In this document: in pieces, positions 53,206 through 64,000 of the stretch
How the letters are laid out: the number at the start of each line of letters is the position of its first letter
Numbering within the stretch: the first letter of the stretch is position 1
DNA from: Bugula neritina
Taxonomy: Eukaryota > Bryozoa > Gymnolaemata > Cheilostomatida > Bugulidae
DNA: 64,000 bases
NCBI GenBank assembly: GCA_964035545.1
Contig: OZ037766.1
Coordinates: 13,009,222 to 13,073,221 of the forward strand
Direction of reading: 5' to 3'
The notes under the pieces: model-generated
Told to the model about the DNA's origin: nothing
The model's database searches: none
The model's input: only the letters and a program-made list of their open reading frames with translations
Program-made: the position numbers and the translations under genes

Positions 53206-56200
53206 TTATGTCCTAGTACCATTCTCCGTTAGTTCTGGAAACAGTTGACAGACTATAGTATCCAGTAAGATATACACCAACTGAAACAAACGCGTAAAAA
53301 TTAATTTGCAAATGAAAAAATTAAAAGCAGCATCAACAATTAAATTCGATATATATTTAAACAGAATATGGTTGGAATTTGATGTCATCAGTACCGGCTT
53401 CTAATGAAATTTATTGAGAATCATCTCTTTTTATACACGTTTCAGCAACAGTCAGATAAACTAAATTATTGGTACTAAAAATTTGCTATAAGCAATTTTT
53501 TAGTATAGAAATTAAATGTCTAATTTGAAAAATATTTAATCAAGAAGCCAAAGTACAAAAATCAATAGGCAAAGTGACCAATATTTTTTGCTTCTTCTTA
53601 TTGGCTATGATATAACATGTTGACAGTTTCGTTTTGATGTGCTAACAGAGTTGGTGAAAAATTGAAACTCGAGTGAAATGTTTTTGTGACAAGATCAAGC
53701 ATATTTCATTTGTGATTCTTTAAATTTAGTAAACCACTCAATTTAATTGAACAGAAATTATAACCAAGAATAAAGCAGTTCAAGCAGTAAATAAATTAAA
53801 AATTATCTTGGTTAGGTAAAAATTTGGTTGTTCGAGTTCAAGGTTGTGTTCTTTTGCAATAATCTATCGCTACAGTGTTTCACGCATCAACTTTGAATAA
53901 TTTGATAGGGAGTAAAAATGTTGTTTATATGATCTGAAGTTTGTTCAATATTTTGTCCCAATGATTTAATCTCAAACTGTTGTTTCAGGTTTAATTACCA
54001 AGAAAACATCAGCGCATTATAATTTGAATAAAATATAATGATTAAAATTAGAACTTTCATGTATACTTTTTTACCTGCTTGTTGAGTTTAGGGTGTTGAA
54101 GAACCTCGAACATTTCTTCTAATGACGCATCAAACGAATCTTCCCCAAATAATTTCCTAAATGCACCTGTAAGCATCTCATAAGTCATAATATAAACACA
54201 AACATCTTCGATTTTCAGAAGATAGGTCTACTAAAACTGTTCAAAGGATTATCTTGTCGAACATTAGCGAGCTTGGCATGGGGAGCTTAGCATTGGAAAT
54301 ATACATGTATCGATAGTAATATTTTACCAGGAGGAAAATTTTTGAGATCACTCAGTGCTTGAATTTTTCGCTGTTCTTTTTGCTCAAGAGTTCGTGTTGA
54401 CCCATCGCCATAAAACAAGTTATCTACACAAGAAATATTGAAACAATATATTATATGTATTATTCAAGATATGCCTACTAGCCAACAGGCGTAAAGTTGC
54501 GTTTATACCTCTGCTGAAAAAAGTACCGAGTTTCAGTTAACGCTTGTCCGAGTACCTCTTTATAGTCAAACTGAAAATCGTTGAAATCATATCGATGCGG
54601 AAGCTTACTATCTAAAAGCGAAATCTGACCCGCCTAATCGCTATTAGATGCCCTTTGAAAACATCAAAAAAATAGTAAAGTTGACAGCATAAAAGCGATA
54701 ATTGAGAAGGCATAGGCGATATAATTATTAACATATAAGTACATCATCTAATTGCCAAAGTCCTAATTAAATAACGATGTTTACAAGGAGTTATTACTCC
54801 TTTTGAGTACCATTTTGAACTCGGCCGATCAAGTTATTACAGTACAAACATTTTGACGAGTGGCTTTTACAATGCAATGCATATCAGAGAAATTTCAACT
54901 CAGCCAAATTGCATTTCTGACTGAAAATCGTGAAGGTATAAACGCAATTTAAGACTCAACAATAGGTGATGCAGTCAATGCCAAGAAAATTATATTCACT
55001 GAAACAAAACAAACAAAAACAAAGCAGAAACCATAAGAAGGAAATGGTCACCTCTTAACAGGTTTATAAGACCTTCAATGCGATGTTCTTCTTGTACTTG
55101 GCCTAATTTTACACCAATATACCAAGTTATAAATGTATCCATCCATGACTTTCCAACCAGGACTAAAGTTGAGAGAATCCAATGAAGAGTTTTAGGTATC
55201 ACGAGTACTTCTTCAGCTAAAATGCAGAAAAGGATATGCGAACAACTTCACTATGATAGTAATCAAATATTTGATAACTAGATAATATGTAGTATAGCAA
55301 CACATTTAAACTGAAAAAATCGAGGGAGCTTAAAAATTAAAAAACAACCATTTGCAAATATCATAAAAAGATAAATTTATGATTACCAATTCGTATAACA
55401 CAGTCCACCAAAGAGACCGGCTGGGTAGAGCTTTCAGCAGAGTGATCAGTGATACAAGAACCTGCTGTCAGCAAGTGATTGTTTGGTTCAACAGCCACTC
55501 CATTACTAGGTTGACGAATGTGACTTTTCTGATATAAAGGATTGTGTAGCTAAATAAATTATAAACACAAATATAAAGGTCTGCTTCACAGAAGTAAATT
55601 TATAAATGAAATGGTGTAAACAATTATAAACAAACAAAAAAGTAAACATGTTTATAAATATAAATGCAAAAGTAGAGATATGTATTAAAAATATAAACGA
55701 ATACAACTATATATTACAAGTATAGATGGAAAACTATTGCTATGGGTTACAAGACAGCAGAAATAGCTCAATGCATGTGGAAGTTTTCCTTTAATGAGCG
55801 TGCCTAATTCAATCATAGGAAACACTATTGGCTTAAAACCATTTGATTCTGCTCCGATATAAAATATTTAGATTTCTTTATGGTTGATACGCATATGGTT
55901 GTTTTTAGTTTGTTTTTAAATGCCAAAGACATCTTACATCATAAATTCATGTATGTAACCATAATGAAAAATTATATATTTTATGTGTGCGCACCATTAA
56001 TACTCACATGTCTAACTATAAATGGAGATTTCTCCAATCTTTCTTGGCTAAGTTTAGCTGCTTGACCCAAATCGGGACGCGGCGTTTTGTCTACTGTTGA
56101 ATGTTGCAAAGTTTTCATAAAACTTTTGAGATTTTGGCCTTTTTCCTTGACTAATTTTCCAGGGACGGATTTGAGTACACTCTCTGAAAAAAATAATTGA

Positions 56201-59200
56201 ATTCAAGTAAGCTAATGCTACAAGTTTCCAATGACACAAGTAAATGATTTTCCTGTTAAAAGACAGTATCTACTAATTCAATACTAACACGTGACATTTG
56301 ATAAAACATCCTCAACTTTTTTTGCAAATAAAACACAGATACACATGTTTTTAGGTGTGTGGTATGTGAAATGTGTCTTCCATTAGTTTAATCCATTGCA
56401 CTCACCTATTCCTATATCAAATATACTGCTTATAGAAAAATCTCCAATTGTCAGGAAATTATATAACAATTCACTGTTCCTAAGATCAGTAATGTTCAGC
56501 AAATTCTACAACAAAGAAACATGAATATACATGATTATATTTAAATTAGAATCCAAAACATGTAAAACATAGGAGACCTGGGTTGTAGCCTCAAGCTAGT
56601 TTAATATAAAAAACATTATTTAAGCTATGCTTTACTACGAGAATGTAACTGCATTAATCGCATGGTCTCAGAAAGCTTAAACAATCCTACAAAGAGTCAT
56701 CTGCTTTATACTCCGAGAAGACAACTCACACATTGCAAGTTGACTGTATAAAACTACCTGACATTTTTTAATCTAAAAGATTTATAATATATACCTTTCA
56801 AATATCTTATCACTGATAAAAATTAGTACTTGAAACACGTACATAAGAGCATACAAGTTTGTATACACTGTGAAAAACCAAACAGTGTTTGCATAAAAAG
56901 ACAAGCTTAAATTAGGCCACAATTAAAAGACAAAAATTAGATTGTATTTATATATTAAACAGCTATAAGCAGCCCACAAATACCTTGAGATAAGCTTCAA
57001 AACTTGGCCTAACTTTGTCTAAATACTCATGGTCTGTAGATTTGGGCCTTCTAAGAGGAGGGAGTTGTACATTAAGTTTATCGCCGTGAAATTGCTTAAG
57101 CTTCTGTTCAAGGTTATAAAAATCATTATATGTTCTGAACACTGAGCACCCAGTACGAATTCTAGGACCAACGTCAGGTTCCCCTGAAACAGAAATGTTT
57201 TTTTCTTCGATCAAAAGCTATACGAAAATAACCCATTGTAAAGCTAGTCACTGAAAAAAAAGTCAACCTACTATGTCTGCAGTAACAATTGGTGGCAAAC
57301 CTTTTACGTTGTTAAACTTGCTGAATTCAGGCCTTCATCACGCAAGATGATATATTACTGAGCTTAATGTTAGGGAAAGCTCAACATAGATTGGACATTG
57401 AAATGTAGAGATAAAGCAACTTGGTAAATTTTAACAAAACACCATAACTAGTATTGCCAAGAGTTCAAGTGTAATTGAAGTTAATTTTAGTTCCTAGCTC
57501 AACTGATACAAGAACCATACCAATAGCATTAGCAACAGTGTTCTTGTATACTTTCACTTGAAAGAAGTTGCTAGGTTTATCTGCAGTTCCATTGGGGTCC
57601 AGCTGAATAGATATGCTTGGTATTTCAACCATCCAATCATTGAGATCATGCAATTCTTCCAAAACTGACTCATCCACCACATCTTCATCGTGCAAACTTA
57701 CACCGTCCTAAGATATATATATCTGGCTTGAGTTTACAAACCTTTTAAATATGCTTTATTAAAAATAAAAGTTTCTACTACTGTTAAAATGTAGACTATG
57801 GTTCTCTGTTCTGTGCTGATAAGGGAACAAATTCCAAAACAGCTGCTGTACACAGATTGTGCGCAGATTGTGCACAGATTGTGCACGTGTGCGCGGGTGT
57901 GCGCGCACGTGTGTGTGTGTGTGTGTGTTAATCCTATAACATTTTTAACAATATACTGCTAAAGAAACAGCCATAAAAATATTCAAGCTCAGCGCAACAA
58001 CTAAACAACAAAGGGCTGAATTACCGGCGTAGGTGGGCCTGATGCAAGGTCCAGGTCCTTCAGACTGTTGCAAGAGCTACTACGAGCTCCAAGTTTTTCT
58101 CCCTTGAAAGAACCTCGTATTTTGGCAGACAAACTAAAACTCTTACGCTCACCTTTGGAAGCTCTAAAATTGTGAAATTACAGAAAATCTTCACCAGCTA
58201 CGTCATTTTGAAAATTTAACACAATTGCCCAAAGATTTTTATTAAAAGATTTAAATCACATTCTTCAGACATTGCAAAATAGTAAAAAAATGGAGGCATA
58301 GAATGAGTGAAAACCAGCTACACAAATTATAATTATGATTTGCTGTAAAAAGTAGCAATGAAATCATTTACTGGGCTGCTTTTCCATTAGATAAGATGAT
58401 GTTGCTCATTTGTCATCTTATGCCAAAACAATAAACATCAGAATGCCACAGATACATCATTCCATCAAAAAAACAGGAGATTAAATAATGTAAGAGATAG
58501 ATGCTTTGTGTAGTATTGTGCCATAGAAAGCAAACTGACATTTTATCAATCAACTGGTGCCAATTTTTCCTAATTTGATTCCTAGTGTGTTCTGAGCACT
58601 AGCCAAAAAGTTTGCTTTTACACAAAACTTTGCTTAATATGCTATGATTAAAAATAATGGCTGTAATCCAACCTTAAAAACGTTTCCAGTTTGGCATCTT
58701 TCTCTCCATACAGATGCGTGAAATACTAAAAAGTAATATAATAAATATATTATATAACTCGCATACAAATACAATTTGCAGCTTTCAGCAACCAAATATC
58801 TTATCAACTTTAAAAAATTGTGAAACAATCAATTGTATTGGAGAAATAAAAATGCCGACATAACATTGGGGTAGAAAAACTAACCTGACTGCTGTGTAAT
58901 AACATAGGTAAGTAGTAAGACTCCATGAGATTGTAAAGGTAGTCATACGTCCTGTAACACCAACATATCACCAGCTACATATTTATTCAGGTATTGTAAA
59001 ACGTATATAAAATTTAGCTGGAATACTCAATTTACAGGATCGATGTGATGATATATACATGACTAGGTCTTGCAAGATGTTTATTCCTAGCAATCAAATG
59101 ACTTTTAGCATATAAATCGCTGAACAGAAATGACATCTGCCTATCTCAACTAATATAACTAGAGAGAAACACACCTGGCTAAAAATTCACCATTAGTCTC

Positions 59201-62200
59201 TAGATCTTCTACAGCTTGCATACCACCTTCAGACACTGCAACAAAAACTAACTCAACAACCAAACAAACAAAATAAACATAAACATAGTGATAGCTCATG
59301 TGCAAGAAGAAGAAATCTTTAATTATTGTGTTAATGAGGCATATAGAAAATATTGAAATCATATACATATGCTATTTAATATTGTGAGAAGGCTTGGGAA
59401 ACAGATCAGCTAGATATTTACTACACTAAGGAGTAAAGAACGTTGAATGCAAGTAGTGATGGTGCGGAAGTTATACATAAAGTGAGAAAATCAATTAGTA
59501 AAATCTCGTGCAAAACATATTAACTAGAGCACTGTTCTTTACAGAAATATATGGCATTAATGAGTAAATGTTCTGAAGCTTTTAATGGTATTGGTATAGC
59601 AGGTATAAAGTTAAATTACACAAGTAGTAGAATCCAAATAAAGGGTACTCCTGCAATACACTGAACTGTAATACATCAAGGTATTGTCATGTCAAAGTTA
59701 TTGTCAGGAAAGTTCAGGATAGCTAATTTCAGCTAAGATTGGGCATCGAAATTTTAAGATAACAGCATGCAACTAAACAAGCGCATTTTAAATTGTAAAT
59801 CTATCAAAAAGCTACTACTGCTTTTAGCTGTGGATTGACAATACCAAGCAATTATTGATATCAGTTAATCATTAAATTGTGTGGTTTTTTTAGTTTAATC
59901 AATATTAGTGATCAATATTTTATGCAAACTAACCAGTAGTCATGTATAGTTGTGCTGCAAAACAATGTGATGGACTCATCAAATAAATTTAACGAGGCAG
60001 AATTTCCCCGAGACTACTCACTGATATATTCTAATGAAAAGAATGATCTGCATACACTAGTTACAATTCACAGTAGTGGCTATGCCCTATTTACAATATT
60101 TGCTGCCATGCTGAACAAGAATTCTAAAATCTATCTGAACAATAATGCCGATAGAATTACAATGTGCAAATATTTCAATTGACCGATTTGTTTACTGATA
60201 ACAAAACAATGCAGTTCAAGCTCCTCTCTAATTACCAACTAAATTGTTTAACATATTCAAGTAGAAAATTAATCCAACTCTGCACCACCATACACACAGG
60301 GACACTGAACCAGCTAGTAAGAGTGAGTCACAAGAGAGGAGCATACATTGCTTAAACTGAGAGAGCAGATCTGTGCCCAGGTCTACATAATCATATGCAT
60401 CGTCTTTACAGAAGTTATTGTACATCTGAATTGCATCGTCCTGGAGTTTTTCTCTATCGGCTGCCGGCAGCAACAGCTTCTTTTTAAAATGGTCTGAAAT
60501 AAAACACACCATTTGGTTGTAACTCAAGAAAATGGCAGCTTTTTAGCAGGTGATAACTCATTAATTATGACTTTGCTATAGCATTACTGAAGTTAAGATA
60601 TATATAGGCTCCTATTAACAGTGTGATCATAAAAGTCAACAATTTAAAAACTCTTAAATATATTAGGTATGCTCAGTGAAAATTCACAGTTGAAAAATCT
60701 CATTTTTGCCAAATTGAACGAATAACTAATACACATTGCAGGGCATGTTTTGAGACATTTATTCAAAAGAGACTGAGTAAACTATACTTGACTTTCCCAG
60801 GTTTTATAAATTACCATTGGTTTCTGCTCAAAATAAAATTAATAAACTTTTAACGTTCAATTAAATTCTATGCCCTCAAGCTGAAAATATCATGCTGACG
60901 TATTAAGCCATTCTTGCAGAGTAAACATTACTCAGATGTTGATTACAATTTGTAATAACTACCATACAATAACTGTACCTAATGTTAAAAAGAATTGAAG
61001 AAACTTCAAACCGCCATTTTTCTTCATGACATCAATAAAACACGCCAAGAGTGACTGGTCTGATACTACTTTTCCTAAATCATGGTGATGAATCTACAAG
61101 TAATAACATAGCAATAACTAATTCACTTAATTATACGGTAGCGAAACTGCACCCCTGCCTCGTTATATTCATCTCCATATTCCTGCTGTTATGTCCATGA
61201 AGGACTCTCGACTGAAACATACTACAGCAATACAATATGCTAGGTATATGCATACAAACTTAAAAATCATGAAGTCCGATATTCTAGACCACCGAGTGTT
61301 ACTCCACACATTGACACTTGAAAAAATATTTATTGTAATTGAAAAAGTAAAGGTTACAATTTTACAAATCAATCAGCTAAGTACCAACTGATTCAACATG
61401 TACTGTTATTAATGTTACTCATAACTTACAGGTTGAAATGAGGAATTAGGTGAAGAAAATGAAGCTAAGATTTCCACTTTTTCCGTGGGCGGATCCGGAT
61501 TGACTGGTGCCGGAGTCTCATCAAAGAATATGACTAGAAGATTGTTTACTGTATCTGGATCAGCGATCTTATCAGCAACAGGAAGTAAAACTACGCCTGC
61601 TAAGAGTTCTTCTAACAGCAGCCGCAACGACCTACACCAAGAAGACTGTTAGTCGACTACACAGCTTACAATATAGGGGCTCAATATTATTAAAACACAG
61701 GCTATGGATTTACCAACTGTACAGTTTTTCAAATTGAAAAAGAAGTAGCAGAAAAGAATAAAATTACATTATGCATATAAGAGGCAGATTTTTCCGCTAC
61801 CCGAACAGGACAAAGCGGAGATAGGTGAGAATATAAGAGGCAGATCTTCTGTACACACAAACCATGAATATTATATATATATTTGTTAACATTACCTGCA
61901 ATGCTGCACATTTTCAGGGAGTATATACGGGAAGAGATTGTTAACCAACTGTTTGAGGTACAGGAATTCATCTTCTCTGTTATACAAACTTCTATGGACG
62001 CGAGTTCTGTGTAACCTTATTCTGTCCCCATTAAACCTGCCAACTAAAAGTACAAGTCCATAGAGCATACATTAACTGAAAAAAATCTTTCTTTTGAATA
62101 ATGCTTATCACAATTTTATTATACAAACATAAAAATGAACAAAATTCATGAAATATTATAGTCAAATGAATTTTTGTGAGCTTGTACGACAAATCGATAA

Positions 62201-64000
62201 AAACAGGAAAACAACTCCAATATTCTCCGACTGATCATTACCTTTTCTATATGAATGAACATGTTGCACCAGGTGTGTCACCACATCTGGTGCAAGTCTA
62301 GTTGATATAAATTCAGCCAAATCCACCTGGAAACAGAGAATATTGATATAAAACATTTAGCACATGAAATATAAACTTGTATAAATATAACATGTGATAT
62401 AAAACAATCCACATTTAATGCAACACTGCTTATTAAAATTGTCGACTACTATTACAGTACCAAGTTTGAAGGTTATGCATGCCCTTAATAAAAAACAAAA
62501 TGTTAAATAATTGAGAAATGTTGGCAAAGTTCCATATTTGAGTGCTGTAAGCAAAGATTCTGACAACTGAAAAATATTTATAACATAGAATAAACTGGTA
62601 CCTTTTGCACCCGAATCAGCAATTTACAGACCAGGAATCGTAATGCTACACGAAGTTCGTCCACAACATCTTCCTCTTGAGTTATTTTTCTATGAAATAT
62701 TGGATATTGGTAACTATTAGAGTAAGAAAATTGCAGAAAAATGATCAAAAGTAACCCTTAGAAACATCGACTCAAAAACTTTACCATAACAGTTGTATTT
62801 TGCACCACAAGTTGTTATTAACAACTGTAGTGGTCAATTTCACATGATGTGTGTTACATTAATTATATCATAGGCGGTTATGTAAAGATTTTTAATTAAA
62901 TACTAGATAAATAATTTATAACTAATGCCAGCATTTTGCACCTCTCTTTAGGTTTTTTCACTTCCATGCTATAAAGTTATCAGATATAAAACTTGTGAAA
63001 ACGGCATCAGTATTAATTTATGGCCTTTATAGGTCCACAGATATAACACATGGTTATGGAAACAATACGCTTGAATGTCTATGATTATATAATAAACTTA
63101 CGTATACCAAGTGTAGACAAATCTATTGAGGACGTGACAAAGAAGCTAAAATGATAGAAAAACGAAGTGTCATTATAAAGTCAAGAATATGTGTAAATAT
63201 TGCACACAAAAATGAGAAATAAGTTCCTTTAGGTAAAAAGAATACTGTTTAGCTATGATTTAGAGATAGCAGTAATAAATTCTAATTCTCAACAGAGAAG
63301 AGTAGCACAGAATTTAGGAAAGTTTACAAAAAATACAAGGACATGTTATTAAACCATTACCACTGACAACTATTAGATGTATGTACAAGATAAAATAGGT
63401 GAACAGGTGAATAGAAAAGGGTGTTATCAGCCAGACACAATGATATCAAGGCAGTACCATGTTTACTCTTTACATTTCTATACAGTATACTTCTCAACTA
63501 GCTGCTAGTGAAACTGAGTGAGAGTGAGAGGGTGAGAGAGTTAGACTGAGTGAGAGTGAGCTAGTGAGACTAAGTAGACTAGTGAGAGTGAGTAAGAGTG
63601 ATACTGAGTGAACTAGCAAAAGCGAGCTAGTGAGAGTTAGACTAAAAGAGATAGTGAGACTGAGCGAGATTAAGGTAGTGAAACTAATAGAAAATGAGAG
63701 AAACATTATATAAGCAAAACTGTCCACTATCTAGACTCTAGAACCTAGAGCTATCACAGTATGATACCACTACCACTTCGTACAAGTCAATAACAGTGCC
63801 AAAGGTCATATGGAAACTACAGCGTGTCATAATGATAATCTATATGAGGTAAAAATATCTCATTTATCTGAAGGTATCTGAATGACTAGTATGTGTGATA
63901 TCTACTCACATCAGTCAGGGCTGCGTCAACTTTCTTTGGGACTGTTAGATTGTTCCAGGGTTGAAATGCATCTGTACTGGCTTGAGTTCTAGAAGCAGAT
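53206..64000 (-). CDS. SNX14: Sorting nexin 14 (PXA-RGS-PX-nexin C), 5' part outside window
   Basis: Twenty-one phase-consistent exons, complement of 63910..>64000, 63102..63145, 62602..62689, 62242..62326, 61896..62043, 61430..61631, 60979..61093, 60347..60493, 59175..59235, 58885..58951, 58673..58725, 58025..58163, 57521..57707, 56984..57183, 56406..56505, 56008..56183, 55387..55549, 55052..55216, 54328..54423, 54075..54166 and 53206..53280. They encode about 830 residues. Visible domains: PXA (VLNRFVYTWY, LFPYILPENVQHCRSL, ADPDTVNNLLVIFFDETP), RGS (FLQFFLTLDHFKKKLLLPAA), PX (CSVFRTYNDFYNLEQKLKQF, LPPLRRPK), then SVPGKLVKEKGQNL and nexin C (EEHRIEGLINLLR, ILLDTIVCQLFPEL). These follow human SNX14 segment by segment. 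SNX14 is an ER-anchored protein at ER-lipid droplet contacts; the N-terminal membrane anchor lies beyond 64000. Confidence 0.95.
57846..57929. repeat. CAGATTGTGCA tandem repeat and (GT)n in SNX14 intron
   Basis: Three copies of CAGATTGTGCR, then CGTGTGCGCG words and a GT run to 57929, between exons at 57521-57707 and 58025-58163. Confidence 0.85.
61775..61845. repeat. 41-bp insertion with 15-bp direct repeats in SNX14 intron
   Basis: ATATAAGAGGCAGAT occurs at 61775-61789 and again at 61831-61845. Between them lies TTCCGCTACCCGAACAGGAC...GATAGGTGAG, the same unit seen at 35399-35438. The stem CCGCT/AGCGG lies inside it. Long direct repeats fit LINE-style target duplication. Confidence 0.75.
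63505..63715. repeat. GAGTGAGA/CTAGTGAG purine-rich repeat in SNX14 intron
   Basis: Degenerate tandem GAGTGAGA, CTAGTGAG and ACTGAGTGA words over about 200 bp between the two most 5' exons seen. Confidence 0.8.

Overview
The window is AT-rich nuclear DNA from an animal. Every recognisable host gene but two is split by GT-AG introns, and all are conserved metazoan genes. A rhodopsin-class peptide receptor of the NPY/NPF and sNPF/PrRP type points to a bilaterian invertebrate. I cannot name the phylum from the sequence alone. Gene models were built by hand from splice signals, reading phase and remembered family sequences; no search was run.

Host genes in order: a C5orf63-like glutaredoxin-fold protein (minus, 1817-3079); NAT9 (plus, 14186-16653, with one GC-AG intron); a dystrobrevin C-terminal coiled-coil ORF (minus, 17707-18444); DERL1 (plus, 27935-30482); mitochondrial ferredoxin FDX2 (plus, 31295-37835); an intronless peptide GPCR (minus, 39637-40860); NDUFS6 (minus, 43881-46847), divergent from RRS1 (plus, 47244-52970); and SNX14 (minus, 53206 to beyond 64000), convergent with RRS1. 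The genes do not form a pathway. They cover mitochondrial Fe-S and complex I functions, ER quality control and lipid handling, ribosome assembly, tubulin-linked acetylation and signalling.

The left 27 kb is rich in transposons. There are four CR1/Jockey-like LINE copies: an old 3' fragment (about 3590-5165) holding two nested TIR elements, a decayed copy (about 5504-8550), a nearly intact copy facing it tail to tail (about 11760-8684), and a copy with a PHD-finger ORF1 and an uninterrupted 928-codon ORF2 (22574-26441). Two copies of an LTR-like repeat lie at 672-1240 and 47788-48345. A foldback element (19347-19510) and a probable tRNA-derived SINE (about 18914-19136) lie near the dystrobrevin ORF.

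Much of the remaining intergenic and intronic DNA is an unusual cryptic simple repeat. It is built from hexamers whose variable positions swap mainly between complementary bases (C with G, A with T). Blocks lie at about 5166-5503, 12470-13345, 20700-21580, 22060-22200, 26442-26830, 31497-31800 and 48420-48960. This repeat style, the nested 8-bp-TSD elements and the isolated dystrobrevin coiled coil are the most unusual things seen. I found no clear evidence of a wholly new multi-gene system.
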